Source of the DNA: Neoechinorhynchus agilis | Taxonomy: Eukaryota > Acanthocephala | Direction: 5' to 3' | Assembly: GCA_051530055.1 (NCBI GenBank) | Contig: CM121342.1 | Span: forward strand, 3,968,001-4,032,000 | Length of the DNA stretch: 64,000 nt | Shown: piece by piece, positions 23,800-36,500 of the stretch | Position numbering within the stretch: position 1 is the stretch's first letter | How the letters are laid out: each line of letters opens with the position of its first letter | Translations under genes and position numbers: made by a program | Notes under the pieces: generated by a model | The model's input: the letters and a program-made list of their open reading frames with translations, nothing else | Database searches by the model: none | Told to the model about the DNA's origin: nothing

Positions 23800-24582
23800 G
23801 AAGAGTTCGTATCTCTGTTGAGCTTCTAAAATCGATTCTTCAATAAACTACTTCAAAAAAAAGAATTTCGGGCTTTTTTTAAAGGAGAACACCTTTTTTA
23901 CAGGATTCGAAGAGAAAAGGATTTTATCGTTTTAAATCAAATCCAATGCAACTTTATTTACCTTTTGGTTCAAACAGAAAAAACACGAGTCGGTAAGGAA
24001 GTCAAAAAGTAAAAAAATGGCAGTCAATAAATTGCAAAGAGCGTTTGGCTATCATCAGGAGAGTTTAAGGTTGCAAAACGTACCATTAGGTGATTAAATT
24101 GTTATAAAAGTATCGTTTTTAATCAAAATCCGCGATATTTTGGTAGTTTGCCACGCAAAACAATGATATTTGTTAACTTAATTATTCCAAAAAGATTGTC
24201 GATCCAGATCATATTCATCTTCCCGTTATTAAATGCTTCGGAATCTGAGGTTTAAATTTAAAAAACGATGTACAAATCCTGCAAACCCATCAATAGGAAT
24301 AATCTTCACCGATAAGGGGGAAAATATTAGTCAACTACGAAGACCTTAAGCGAATTTATTGATTCATCTATTAAAAATTAGAATAAAATATGAGAAAAGG
24401 GGGAAACCGGCACCCGTTTTTTGCCAATCTAAGGGACACTCGTCGACTTATGGATATTAACTTACAAAAAGGGAACGAAGGATACTACAAAGAATTTAAT
24501 TAATGGAAAGTGATTAAAAAGTTTTAATCAAATGACAGTACTTAAAACTATTAAGACCAAAGTATCGGATCCTTTATTTTGG
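23800..24582. other. Spacer upstream of HSF, nothing recognised
   Basis: AT-rich unique sequence between the HSF 5' region and the 80-bp satellite. No open frame or repeat of note. Confidence 0.4.
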
Positions 24583-27565
24583 ACACAATAAATCCTTTAG
24601 GACGTAGCATCGACATTGAGCGGATCAGAATCGTCGCTAAGGAAAGAAGATTTAAAGGATCAATCAACAATAAATCCTTTAGGACGTAAGATCGATATTG
24701 AGCGGCTCAGAATCGTCGCTAAGGAAAGAAGATTTAAAGGATCAATCAACAATAAATCCTTTAGGACGTGCGATTGATATTGAACGGATCAGAATGGTCG
24801 CCAGGGTAAGAAGATTTAAAGCATCAATAAACAATAAATCCTTTAGGACGTAAGATCGATATTGAGCCGACCGAGCCGTCGCTAAGGAAAGAAGATTTAA
24901 AGGATCAATCAACAATAAATCCTTTAGGACGTGGGATCGATATTGAGCCGACCGGAGCCGTCGCTAAGGAAAGAAGATTTAAAGGATAAATTAACAATAA
25001 ATCCTTTAGGACGTGCGATTGATATTGAACGGATCAGAATGGTCGCCAGGGTAAGAAGATTTAAAGCATCAATAAACAATAAATCCTTTAGGACGTAGCA
25101 TCGACATTGAGCGGATCAGAATCGTCGCTAAGGAAAGAAGATTTAAAGGATCAATCAACAATAAATCCTTTAGGACGTGGGATCGATATTGAGCGGCTCA
25201 GAATCGTCGCTAAGGAAAGAAGATTTAAAGGATAAATTAACAATAAATCCTTTAGGACGTGCGATTGATATTGAACGGATCAGAATGGTCGCCAGGGTAA
25301 GAAGATTTAAAGCATCAATAAACAATAAATCCTTTAGGACGTAATCGAATTGAGCGACGACGTCGCTAAGGAAAGAAGATTTAAAGGATCAATCAACAAT
25401 AAATCCTTTAGGACGTGGGATCGATATTGAGCCGACCGGAGCCGTCGCTAAGGAAAGAAGATTTAAAGGATAAATTAACAATAAATCCTTTAGGACGTGA
25501 TTGATATTGACGGATCAGAATGGGGGTTTGTAATAACAATAAATCCTTTAGGACGTAGCATCGACATTGAGCGGATCAGAATCGTCGCTAAGGAAAGAAG
25601 ATTTAAAGGATCAATCAACAATAAATCCTTTAGGACGTGGGATCGATATTGAGCGGCTCAGAATCGTCGCTAAGGAAAGAAGATTTAAAGGATAAATTAA
25701 CAATAAATCCTTTAGGACGTGCGATTGATATTGAACGGATCAGAATGGTCGCCAGGGTAAGAAGATTTAAAGCATCAATAACAATAAATCCTTTAGGACG
25801 TAGCATCGACATTGAGCGGATCAGAATCGTCGCTAAGGAAAGAAGATTTAAAGGATCAATAAATCTTTGGACGTGGGATCGAATGAGCGCGAGCGTCGCT
25901 AAGGAAAGAAGATTTAAAGGATTCAACAATAAATCCTTTAGGCGTGGGATCGATATTGAGCGGCTCAGAATCGTCGCTAAGGAAAGAAGATTTAAAGGAT
26001 AAATTAACAATAAATCTTTGGGTTGAATGAGCGACGAGTCGCTAGGAAGAAGATTTAAAGGATAATAACAATAAATCTTTTAGGACGTGGGATCGATATT
26101 GAGCGGTCAGATCGTCGCTAAGGAAAGAAGATTTAAAGGATCAATCAACAATAAATCCTTTAGGACGTGGGATCGATATTGAACGGATCAGAATTGTCGC
26201 TAAGGAAAGAAGATTTAAAGGATAAATTAACAATAAATCTTTTAGGACGTGGGATCGATATTGAGCGGATCAGAATCGTCGCTAAGGAAAGAAGATTTAA
26301 AGGATCAATCAACAATAAATCCTTTAGGACGTGGATCGATATTGAGCGGATCAGAATCGTCGCTAAGGAAAGAAGATTTAAAGGATAATCAACAATAAAT
26401 CTTTTAGGACGTGGATCGATATTGAGCGGATCAGAATCGTCGCTAAGGAAAGAAGATTTAAAGGATCAATCAACAATAAATCCTTTAGGACGTGGGATCG
26501 ATATTGACGGATCAGAATGTCGCTAAGGAAAGAAGATTTAAAGGATAATAACAATAAATCTTTTTGGACGTGGGATCGATATGAGCCGACGAGCGTCGCT
26601 AAGGAAAGAAGATTTAAAGGATCAATCAACAATAAATCCTTTAGGACGTGGATGATATTGACGGATCAGAATGTCGCTAAGGAAAGAAGATTTAAAGGAT
26701 AATAACAATAAATCTTTTAGGACGTGGGATCGATATTGAGCGGATCAGAATCGTCGCTAAGGAAAGAAGATTTAAAGGATCAATAACAATAAATCTTTAG
26801 GACGTGGGATCGATATTGAGCGGTCAGAATCGTCGCTAAGGAAAGAAGATTTAAAGGATTAACAAACTTTGGACGTGATCGAATGAGCGCGAGTGGGGTT
26901 AATAAATCTTTAGGACGTGGGATCGATATTGAGCGACGACGTCGCTAAGGAAAGAAGATTTAAAGGATAAATTAACAATAAATCCTTTAGGACGTGCGAT
27001 TGATATTGAACGGATCAGAATGGTCGCCAGGGTAAGAAGATTTAAAGCATCAATAAACAATAAATCCTTTAGGACGTAGCATCGACATTGAGCGGATCAG
27101 AATCGTCGCTAAGGAAAGAAGGTTGGAGATTTAAGGATAATAACAATAAATCTTTTGGACGTGGGATCGAATTGAGCGGATCAGAATCGTCGCTAGGAAA
27201 GAAGATTTAAAGGATCAATTAAATCTTTAGACGTGATGATATTGACGGTGTCGTAGGAAGAAGATTTAAAGGATATAACAATAAATCTTTGGACGTGATG
27301 AATTGACGGATCAGAATGTCGTAAGGAAAGAAGATTTAAAGGATCAATCAACAATAAATCCTTTAGGACGTGGGATCGATATTGAGCGGCTCAGAATCGT
27401 CGCTAAGGAAAGAAGATTTAAAAGATAAATTAACAATAAATCTTTTTGGACGTGGGATCGATAATGAGCCGAACAGAGCCGTCGCTAAGGAAAGAAGATT
27501 TAAAGGATCAATCAACAATAAATCCTTTAGGACGTAAGATTGATATTGAGCCGACCGGAGCCGTC
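24583..27565. repeat. Satellite-like array, unit about 80 bp, about 38 copies
   Basis: The unit carries AATAAATCCTTTAGGACGTG, GATCGATATTGAGCGG, TCAGAATCGTCGCTAAGG and AAAGAAGATTTAAAGGATCA. Several subtypes recur in the same order (for example the GCGATTGATATTGAACGG type with GTCGCCAGGGTAAG near 24770, 25012, 25258, 25724 and 26995), which indicates a higher-order repeat of about four units. Many copies between 25860 and 27320 have small deletions that look like decay or collapsed sequence. Long open frames through it are a consequence of the unit length. Confidence 0.95.
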
Positions 27566-28155
27566 GCTATGGTAACCAGATGAAAAAGATGCAAAAAACT
27601 CGATATGAACTACATTTGAGCGAATGGATGATAATTCAGGGAACACGAGTTAACAACCTGTCACTCATTGTCACCGAGATTATTGTTAAGTGCGTTGCTT
27701 GTCTTTCTTATTGAATTCTTCCGTGGTCTTTTGTACGTATTGTTTGTCATCATTGGTTCGATTATTGCCGATCTTCTTTTGTTGGGTTTGGACCCGAACG
27801 GACTTCCCCCGACCGGATATTCCCATCCTAACGGATACGCTTTTTTGAACAACTCTGAACTCGAGTATGAGGAAGCAAAGACGCGTGGGTCCTCCTATTT
27901 CTTTATATTCTGAACAATTAACGTGTTATTTTAATGGGAAAATTGCATGTGGCGAAAAAATTATATCAAAAAATGAATTATATTGAAATATTTCGTCCAA
28001 TCGCACTGGACGTCTTCAATCAGGTATTCCATTTCTGTTATATTCACACTTGGATTTCTTGGATAACTAGAGCTTTTCCTTAGTTTTTGCACGATCCAGC
28101 CGTGGGTGTTAGTTTACTAATCTATATTTCCCCCGATATTTCACTTGTCGGCAAA
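27566..28155. other. Spacer with a hydrophobic open frame, no gene called
   Basis: A plus frame open from 27635 to 27913 has no ATG. It encodes a strongly hydrophobic stretch (about 27672-27782) followed by a segment reading DPNGLPPTGYSHPNGY. The DNA under that segment (CCGAACGGAC and ATATTCCCAT) recurs near 50040-50115, outside any gene, so I treat the frame as repeat-derived. Confidence 0.35.
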
Positions 28156-28275
28156 TAATTCCAACATTCCCCCCCCCCGAGGTTTGCGATTGCTTGCAAG
28201 CTTTTAAATGTGTAAGTTCGTGTTTAAAAGCTTACAAGCAATCACAAACCTCTGGGGGGGAGAATGTTGGAATTA
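28156..28275. repeat. Foldback element with poly-C/poly-G arms
   Basis: Left arm (TAATTCCAACATTCC, a C10-run, GAGGTTTGCGATTGCTTG, AAGCTTTTAAA) pairs with the right arm 28222-28275 (TTTAAAAGCTTACAAGCAAT, CACAAACCTC, G-run, GAATGTTGGAATTA). Arms are about 53 bp with a 13-nt loop. It has the look of a small foldback or MITE. Confidence 0.85.
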
Positions 28276-28338
28276 TCCGAGAGGTCGGAGGGCGGAGAAA
28301 CAAATGTTGTTGATTCAACAACAACTTTCTTCATTTCA

Positions 28339-28417
28339 TTGATAGTTGCAACGTTTTTAACCTCCCCGATGACTGATTATCAGTCATCGGGGAGGTTAAT
28401 AAGGTTGCAACTATCAA
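28339..28417. repeat. Near-perfect long palindrome
   Basis: Inner arms 28357-28377 and 28379-28399 are a 21-bp perfect inverted repeat (TTAACCTCCCCGATGACTGA is the first 20 bases) with one central base. Outer arms TTGATAGTTGCAAC and GTTGCAACTATCAA extend it. It would extrude as a cruciform or fold as an RNA hairpin. No coding role is evident. Confidence 0.9.
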
Positions 28418-29836
28418 TAAATTGGAATTCCCCCCCCCGATTGAAATCCCTTCTCAGGATCGAAAAAACTTGCAATCCAAGGACTTCACACACCCCCAAA
28501 GGTCGGTTCTCAGCCACACACAATCTTTCCATCGTTTTCTCGGCCGACGAAGAAATTCTTCGATGTTTCGACAAGGCACACAAGGTTGTTTGGAACGATT
28601 CCTTTCATTTGCTTCCAAAGAACCTTTTGTGATAAACGCGTACAAGATTGTGCCTTGTCGAACACAATCGGATTTTTGAAAATAAAATCATCTTTCCAAG
28701 CAGCCGTCTCAGTTCGTCACCAGTGACAACCAAGGAAACCACCATCGCAATATTCCGCACGATCGAGAATATCCTCATTCCGGCAAACTTGGAAATGCAG
28801 CGGAACATCCTTGAGAAACGCACGTTCGGATGACGTCCGTCGTAATTTTGTCGTCGTCGACCGTCATCCTCCGGATCCGCCATCCGCTCCAAATTCCGAC
28901 TCCGTCCTTCATCTTCCTCCTTCATCCACTTCAAATTCCCCGATTCGTAGTCCACTCCAAATTTCGGATCCATCATCCACTCCAAATTCAGTGGATCACA
29001 AGGACCCAGAGGTACATGATAACTTGGTGTTATTATCTTAATTTCTACGCCACATAAAACAACCACTTTATGAACAATTCAATCTTCAAACATTTATAGA
29101 ATAAGGAAAATTTGACGAGGAATCAATAGAAAACCGTGAAGCTTGTTGCGTAGACCACCAGAGCGTTTATTATGGTCATGGTTTGGGTCGAATGACTAAA
29201 AAAATATGGTGAACATTTCGATAAAGTTTCTCCTTTAAATCTGCTTAATATAATCCGTTAATTTTCAATAGAGAAAATAATTCGGGTTAGTCAAAGTATA
29301 TACTTTTGATGAAAATACTCCCGGTAATAGCATATTTAATTTGGTAACCTCGCCTCATCAGTCATCTAAAAATGTTAGTGTTCGATATGTCACCTATGTA
29401 TCTACTTCTCTAGAATATAAAAAGAGGTTGGATATTGTCCAGGAATTCCACACTAATTTCGTGTCGTTAGAACTATATCCTATGTTAAAAGTATGCTTTT
29501 CATTAAAACGAGCTCTTCTAGGCAGTCTTTTAAGTGTTTTTTAGATCGTCCTTAATCTTTAAGTTTGTAGTGAACCTTTAGCCTGAAATGTCAATTTTAT
29601 TGAAAGTTGGAGGATTGATTTGACTTCCAAGAAATCATAATCCGTTAATGTCTTGGATTATCTGCTCGGCTGCCAAATTATTGTTTTCATTTACGAACAT
29701 TCATTACGAAAAAGCTACATAACTTTTTTTGAAGCATTGAGAAAACTGGAATAATCCGTTAAGGTTAGTGAACCTATTATAAAAATAGAAATCTTCCTTT
29801 TTTCCAATAGATACACACAATCACGGTTTCTTCGAT
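28418..29836. other. Spacer with degenerate repeat motifs, no gene supported
   Basis: A second C10-run lies near 28430. 28880-29030 is an irregular repeat of TCCAAATT and GGATCC. GGACCCAGAGGTACATGATA near 29014 belongs to a motif dispersed elsewhere (36852, 50107). CAATTCAATCTTCAAACA near 29072 matches the inner end of the 9.2 kb element. ATAATCCGTTAA occurs three times (about 29250, 29638 and 29754). Short frames here are unconvincing. Confidence 0.4.
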
Positions 29837-32708
29837 TCAATCATCGCGTTTCTTAATCGGTTTCATGATCGAAGCAGCTGATCGGAATAACTTTTTCCTT
29901 TCCTTCCTTTCAGCTTTAGATTCTACATTCTTCGATTTCCTTTTCTTAATTACTTGTGGTTCAAACGTAATGACAACATTACCACCATCTGATTGTTGTT
30001 CGTCCATACAATCACCATCGACGGCTAATTTCTTCATTCGGTCAACAAACGGCTTATCTTGCTCACTATCTGAGTCGTTTTCAGTCATAATATCGAAATC
30101 TATGTGAATGTGAGAATCTTCAATGTCATCGGAGACCATATCGACGAATGCTTCGGTACGTTCGATTTTTTTTTCAATAGATCCAGTCGAAACCATTTTT
30201 CCTTTATTGATCATACGTTTGTAATGCTCACTCACTTCATTTGGATCGAATTGAAAATCATCGTTTTCGAATAAATCCGCAAATCTTTTGTCCTCTAAAA
30301 CAGAATCCTTGGCTCGACTTTTTAGTTGTTCGTATAATTCTGAATTGACTTTTACACTGTTTGGTACACTTTCATCCTTTTTCTCTTGTACTTTTTGAAC
30401 AGATTCATGTTTCAATTTTCCAAACTTAATGGCGGCTTTGTCGTAAATGGTCTTTTCCACGATGAATCCGTTACTGTGACGGCTTCAATAAAGTATGGAA
30501 TTATTATGTTTAGAAGTCTTCACCTGCGGCGGTAAATGATTATTTCGATTAAAAAGACGTTCTGCACTAGAACACGATGCGGGCGATCGATTACTTTTAC
30601 CTTTAGAGAAACTTAAAAGAGATTTGAAATTAAAAACGTTTTATTTTAAGTCTTTTTTTAAGCAGTCCGTCTGAATTTAGAATTATCATTGAACGCAAGT
30701 TCAAAACCACTCATGTGCCACCCGGCAATATTCTAATCCATAAGATGAAACGCCTTTGACAGAGACTATTGAATGTATTTGTAAAGACGAGCAGCGATGC
30801 ATAATCTTTATTGGACTAATCGCCGGGTGGCACATGAGTGGTTTTGAACTTTGTTGTTGCGTTCAATGATAATTCTAAATTCAGACGGACTGCTTAAAAA
30901 AGACTTAAAATAAAACGTTTTTAATTAAATATTTATAATCGACATTATAGTGAATAATTGTCGGTCAAATAATTCAATTCTTGCTTTAGGTCCCGATTTT
31001 CGAACGATGATACTACCAAGGTTCGCACGTCTCTCCAGGTATAGTTTTTACGGTTTTCATTTCTCTCATGGTCCTCTTCTTTGTAAATCAACAACTCATT
31101 GATGAGTCCCGCCTCTTCCTCGGGAGGTATCTGAGAATCTGGAGGAATGTTTCAGCGGAATATAAAGTGATTTTATGCGCTTCCCTAGACCAGATCGGTG
31201 ATCTATGTGCCCATGGGAAATTATCAGCCGTGTGATAAAAAGGCCACACATTGATACTTAATAAAAGTTACCGGCTGGTCAATCTTCAAGGAAAGGAGAG
31301 ATTGTTGAGGCTGGCGGAAGATTCTCCTTTAGGTTCATTTTGGGTGCAAAAGAAGATTCCTTCCAAAACACATATTTGATAGATACGAATCCCGTCGTAA
31401 TTTCTCAATTCTTAAGGATGGAAGGCCCACGCTCAGGGCGAAAATTAATTAATCTATAATTCTTTAATTACACGCCAAATATCAATTTAAAAATGGCAAA
31501 TAAATATTCAAAGACATAAAAGCCTTCACATTCTGCATAAGATAAGGATGGGCAAAGCTAGTGGACAAATACTTGCCCAAGTCCAGCTCCTCAAGTTCAT
31601 TTCTACTAACAAATCTATAGCCATCATAAGCGTCGTTCCAAACGACGGATTCCTTTAGTTCTTCTACGATTGTGTCTAAATAGGAGCACCATGTAGGCGC
31701 CGGTCCCAGATCAGGTATAAAATAAGTATGAATCTTGGGAGAATCTGTTGGGACGAATATCAAACCGGATCCGCGTTGTGGAATACACATTGAGTTTATT
31801 TTTTTTGTAGACGGCACAACAAGTTTTTGATGGCCATTTGTATGATTGAATATTCGCAGGTATCGTCGATCACAAGTGGCGACTTGTTGATCATGAATAA
31901 ACATGGTTTCGATTACGTGTACGCCGTTGTCTTTGGAAATCAATGGATTCGATGAACGAATATCGTATATATGAACGAGTCCATTCGATGTCCCAATAGC
32001 CATTCTATAAGGAGCTTCAGGATCGAAATCGATTGCAGTCACTGAAGGTTGTCTAAACGTTGCCGGAATCGTACATTTTGCAACCATTGTTCGTGCTCGA
32101 GGATCCCACATTTGAACATGACCCCAAGTTGTTCCAACAGCGAGAAAATTGAATTCATTGTTAAGACAACATCGTTTGCATTCGTCGTGAATGTCGAATG
32201 GTGCCATAAAACGGCCGTGTTCAAGATTAAGTCGATGTATTTTACTTTCGCCCGCAATGTATAGTTCTGCTTGTTCGGACGAGAAGACCATATCACTCGC
32301 TACCACAGGCACTCGCATTCTAAAATATCTAAGACCGTTCACATGAAACTCAAGTCGGCGGTCTTCTAAAAGAAAAACCAGTTTGGAAAAGTCAGGAGAT
32401 AGAAAACACGTCTTCACGATTTCATAATCCATTCCTTGCTCGTACTTCATCGATGTTTCCGAAAGTTCGTAACAACGAACTCGAGGCTTATATGTCCCAG
32501 CCGCGATTGCGTATCGTCCGTCCGGACTAACTTTTACTTCATGGCAAACATCGGGCATTTCAAAGTCTTGAATGAGTTGGATGTGTCGTCGAAGATCCGG
32601 ATTTCGGTTGAGGTGTTTACGTTTATCAACCGAAGATAGGAATTCGGGTAAATTCACGTCCGCGTTGAGGTGGTAAATGTAAGTGCCGTTGCTAGATATT
32701 CGTTTCAT
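29837..32708 (-). CDS. NOL10: NOL10 (Enp2) nucleolar WD40 ribosome-biogenesis protein
   Basis: Nucleolar protein needed for early 40S (SSU processome) assembly. Two minus-strand exons: 32708-31516 and 30473-29837, about 609 residues. The splice junction is supported by family alignment: KAF, then a split Ile codon, then NGFIVEKTIY corresponds to the conserved RAYMHGFF region, and the 1042-nt intron has GT-AG ends. The N-terminus carries LIQDFEMPDVCHEVKVSPDG, TYKPRVRCYE and a WD40 propeller (MWDPRART, VHIYDIRSSNP), then the GPAPTWCSYLD signature near residue 345. The second exon has the NUC153-type segment DKRFADLFENDDFQFDP (about 457-474) and a basic Lys/Arg-rich tail that suits a nucleolar signal. 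The ATG follows TTTGTTTATAG. The intron holds a foldback element. Confidence 0.9.
30631..30930. repeat. Foldback element (about 100-bp inverted arms) in the NOL10 intron
   Basis: Left arm 30631-30733 and right arm about 30824-30930 are inverted repeats: TAAAAACGTTTTATTTTAAG, TTAAGCAGTCCGTCTGAATT, AACCACTCATGTGCCACCCG on the left, with complements on the right. The loop is about 90 nt. Arms end in ATTAAAAACG and CGTTTTTAAT. This is a MITE-like element and explains much of the unusual length of this intron. Confidence 0.9.
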
Positions 32709-33591
32709 CTATAAACAAAATTCCGTTTTATTCAAACAAAATTTTTAAAATTTGAAGTGGTCAGAAACATCAATCGAAATAAAAATTTTCCAATGATTTT
32801 CTCGTTTATGTCATTCAAACAAATTTTAAAATAGCTTTTTTAAACATTGAATTCGAGTGGTTAAATATTTTATTATTATGCGGCCGCTTTTTTTCAAACC
32901 CCAAGAAATAATTAACAAAAAAAATGAATATTGATAAATTCAAATCAATCGAAATAAAATCCAGACGAATTTTTTAGCTCAAAATGAATTTTAAGTTATG
33001 ATATTAACTATAAAATCCAGGCGAATTCGTGCAACAAAAAACTATTTCGTTATTGACGACGAATAAAGACTTATTTTCAAATGATTTTCTCGTTTATGTC
33101 ATTCAAACAAATTTTAAAAAGTTGAGTGGTTAGAAACATCAATCCAAATAAAATCTAAGCGAATTTTGATTAATGATCTCAAAATAAAATCCAGGCGAAT
33201 ATTAATTAAACTATTAAAGTTTTGGAAAAATTCTTCAAAAAATTACGGTATAAAGAGCGAATTTATCTTCGTTTGCAATTCGCGTAAGAAGCACCGAAAT
33301 CAACAATAGTTTCAAAGATATTGAAGCCAAAAACAAAGCAACGTTCAAAATCTGAATGGTAACGAAATAATTAGCGAAGATCTTAGTTGCAGAAAGCTGT
33401 AAAGCGTTAGAATCAATGGAAGAATCAAAATTCGTGACGTGTTTGGACATCAAAATTGAAAATATCATGAATCGAAGGAAAGGCTCAGCCTGTTGTAATA
33501 GCTGGCGTCAGTAGATCGAAAAATCTACTTTCGCCGAACAAAAATGGTTTTTTTATTCAACATAACACGGAAAACGTTAGCATGAACCTTA
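32709..33591. other. Upstream region of NOL10, AT-rich with short internal repeats
   Basis: Segments such as AATCCAGGCGAAT / AAATCCAGACGAAT (near 32960, 33016 and 33190) and TTTTCTCGTTTATGTCATTC (near 32803 and 33083) recur. A 77-residue minus frame at 33468-33235 overlaps no domain. It probably contains the NOL10 promoter and decayed duplications. Confidence 0.4.
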
Positions 33592-36500
33592 TGACGTCGT
33601 TAATGTTCACTACATAGCCCCTCAAGAAGGTTCTTCCTTTTTTTGCGAGGTCTGCCTCCTTTAGGAGGTTGAGCGAGAATGACGGGTGATGATGGATCGA
33701 TATACGCTTGTTTGAGGCGGTCTATCGATACGTTCTCTGGTTTTCCACCGAGATCGATCATGAAAAACTTTTCGTTGCGATCAAGTGCTTTGTAAGGTCC
33801 GGTATCCGGCAGCTGTATAGGATTCCCATGCTGAGGGCGTTCTGCTGCCGAGGAACCTTGACGTCGTTAATGGTCACTACATAGCCCCTCAAGAAGGTTC
33901 TTCCTTTTTTTGCGAGGTCTGCCTCTTTAGGAGGTTGAGCGAGAATGACGGGTGATGATGGATCGATATACGCTTGTTTGAGGCGGTCTATCGATACGTT
34001 CTCTGGTTTTCCACCGAGATCGATCATGAAAAACTTTTCGTTGCGATCAAGTGCTTTGTAAGGTCCGGTATCCGGCAGCTGTATAGGATTCCCATGCTGA
34101 GGGCGTTCTGCTGCCGAGGAACCTTGACGTCGTTAATGGTCACTACATAGCCCCTCAAGAAGGTTCTTCCTTTTTTTGCGAGGTCTGCCTCCTTTAGGAG
34201 GTTGAGCGAGAATGACGGGTGATGATGGATCGATATACGCTTGTTTGAGGCGGTCTATCGATACGTTCTCTGGTTTTCCACCGAGATCGATCATGAAAAA
34301 CTTTTCGTTGCGATCAAGTGCTTTGTAAGGTCCGGTATCCGGCAGCTGTATAGGATTCCCATGCTGAGGGCGTTCTGCTGCCGAGGAACCTTGACGTCGT
34401 TAATGGTCACTACATAGCCCCTCAAGAAGGTTCTTCCTTTTTTTGCGAGGTCTGCCTCCTTTAGGAGGTTGAGCGAGAATGACGGGTGATGATGGATCGA
34501 TATACGCTTGTTTGAGGCGGTCTATCGATACGTTCTCTGGTTTTCCACCGAGATCGATCATGAAAAACTTTTCGTTGCGATCAAGTGCTTTGTAAGGTCC
34601 GGTATCCGGCAGCTGTATAGGATTCCCATGCTGAGGGCGTTCTGCTGCCGAGGAACCTTGACGTCGTTAATGGTCACTACATAGCCCCTCAAGAAGGTTC
34701 TTCCTTTTTTTGCGAGGTCTGCCTCCTTTAGGAGGTTGAGCGAGAATGACGGGTGATGATGGATCGATATACGCTTGTTTGAGGCGGTCTATCGATACGT
34801 TCTCTGGTTTTCCACCGAGATCGATCATGAAAAACTTTTCGTTGCGATCAAGTGCTTTGTAAGGTCCGGTATCCGGAGCTGTATAGGATTCCCATGCTGA
34901 GGGCGTTCTGCTGCCGAGGAACCTTGACGTCGTTAATGGTCACTACATAGCCCCTCAAGAAGGTTCTTCCTTTTTTTGCGAGGTCTGCCTCTTTAGGAGG
35001 TTGAGCGAGAATGACGGGTGATGATGGATCGATATACGCTTGTTTGAGGCGGTCTATCGATACGTTCTCTGGTTTTCCACCGAGATCGATCATGAAAAAC
35101 TTTTCGTTGCGATCAAGTGCTTTGTAAGGTCCGGTATCCGGCAGCTGTATAGGATTCCCATGCTGAGGGCGTTCTGCTGCCGAGGAACCTTGACGTCGTT
35201 AATGGTCACTACATAGCCCCTCAAGAAGGTTCTTCCTTTTTTTGCGAGGTCTGCCTCTTTAGGAGGTTGAGCGAGAATGGGGGATGATGGATCGATATAC
35301 GCTTGTTTGAGGCGGTCTATCGATACGTTCTCTGGTTTTCCACCGAGATCGATCATGAAAAACTTTTCGTTGCGATCAAGTGCTTTGTAAGGTCCGGTAT
35401 CCGGCAGCTGTATAGGATTCCCATGCTGAGGGCGTTCTGCTGCCGAGGAACCTTGACGTCGTTAATGGTCACTACATAGCCCCTCAAGAAGGTTCTTCCT
35501 TGCGAGGTCTGCCTCCTAGGAGGTTGAGCGAGAATGACGGGTGATGATGGATCGATATACGCTTGTTTGAGGCGGTCTATCGATACGTTCTCTGGTTTTC
35601 CACTGAGATCGAGCATGAAAAACTTTTCGTTGCGATCAAGTGCTTTGTAAGGTCCGGTATCCGGCAGCTGTATAGGATTCCCATGCTGAGGGCGTTCTGC
35701 TGCCGAGGAACCTTATGACGTCGTTAATGGTCACTACATAGCCCCTCAAGAAGGTTCTTCCTTTTTTTGCGAGGTCTGCCTCCTTTAGGAGGTTGAGCGA
35801 GAATGACGGGTGATGATGGATCGATATACGCTTGTTTGAGGCGGTCTATCGATACGTTCTCTGGTTTTCCACTGAGATCGAGCATGAAAAACTTTTCGTT
35901 GCGATCAAGTGCTTTGTAAGGTCCGGTATCCGGCAGCTGTATAGGATTCCCATGCTGAGGGCGTTCTGCTGCCGAGGAACCTATGACGTCGTTAATGGTC
36001 ACTACATAGCCCCTCAAGAAGGTTCTTCCTTTTTTTGCGAGGTCTGCCTCCTTTAGGAGGTTGAGCGAGAATGACGGGTGATGATGGATCGATATACGCT
36101 TGTTTGAGGCGGTCTATCGATACGTTCTCTGGTTTTCCACTGAGATCGATCATGAAAAACTTTTCGTTGCGATCAAGTGCTTTGTAAGGTCCGGTATCCG
36201 GCAGCTGTATAGGATTCCCATGCTGAGGGCGTTCTGCTGCCGAGGAACCTTATGACGTCGTTAATGGTCACTACATAGCCCCTCAAGAAGGTTCTTCCTT
36301 TTTTTGCGAGGTCTGCCTCCTTTAGGAGGTTGAGCGAGAATGACGGGTGATGATGGATCGATATACGCTTGTTTGAGGCGGTCTATCGATACGTTCTCTG
36401 GTTTTCCACTGAGATCGAGCATGAAAAACTTTTCGTTGCGATCAAGTGCTTTGTAAGGTCCGGTATCCGGCAGCTGTATAGGATTCCCATGCTGAGGGCG

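Noticed and set aside
24583-27565. CRISPR array
   Set aside because: There are no unique spacers; the whole 80-bp unit repeats, and the genome is eukaryotic.
27668-27913. Hydrophobic 81-residue protein
   Set aside because: There is no ATG start, no splice context, and its C-terminal DNA is a dispersed repeat.
28605-29066. Minus-strand 153-residue frame
   Set aside because: It is driven by an irregular TCCAAATT/GGATCC repeat; composition is skewed and no family fits.
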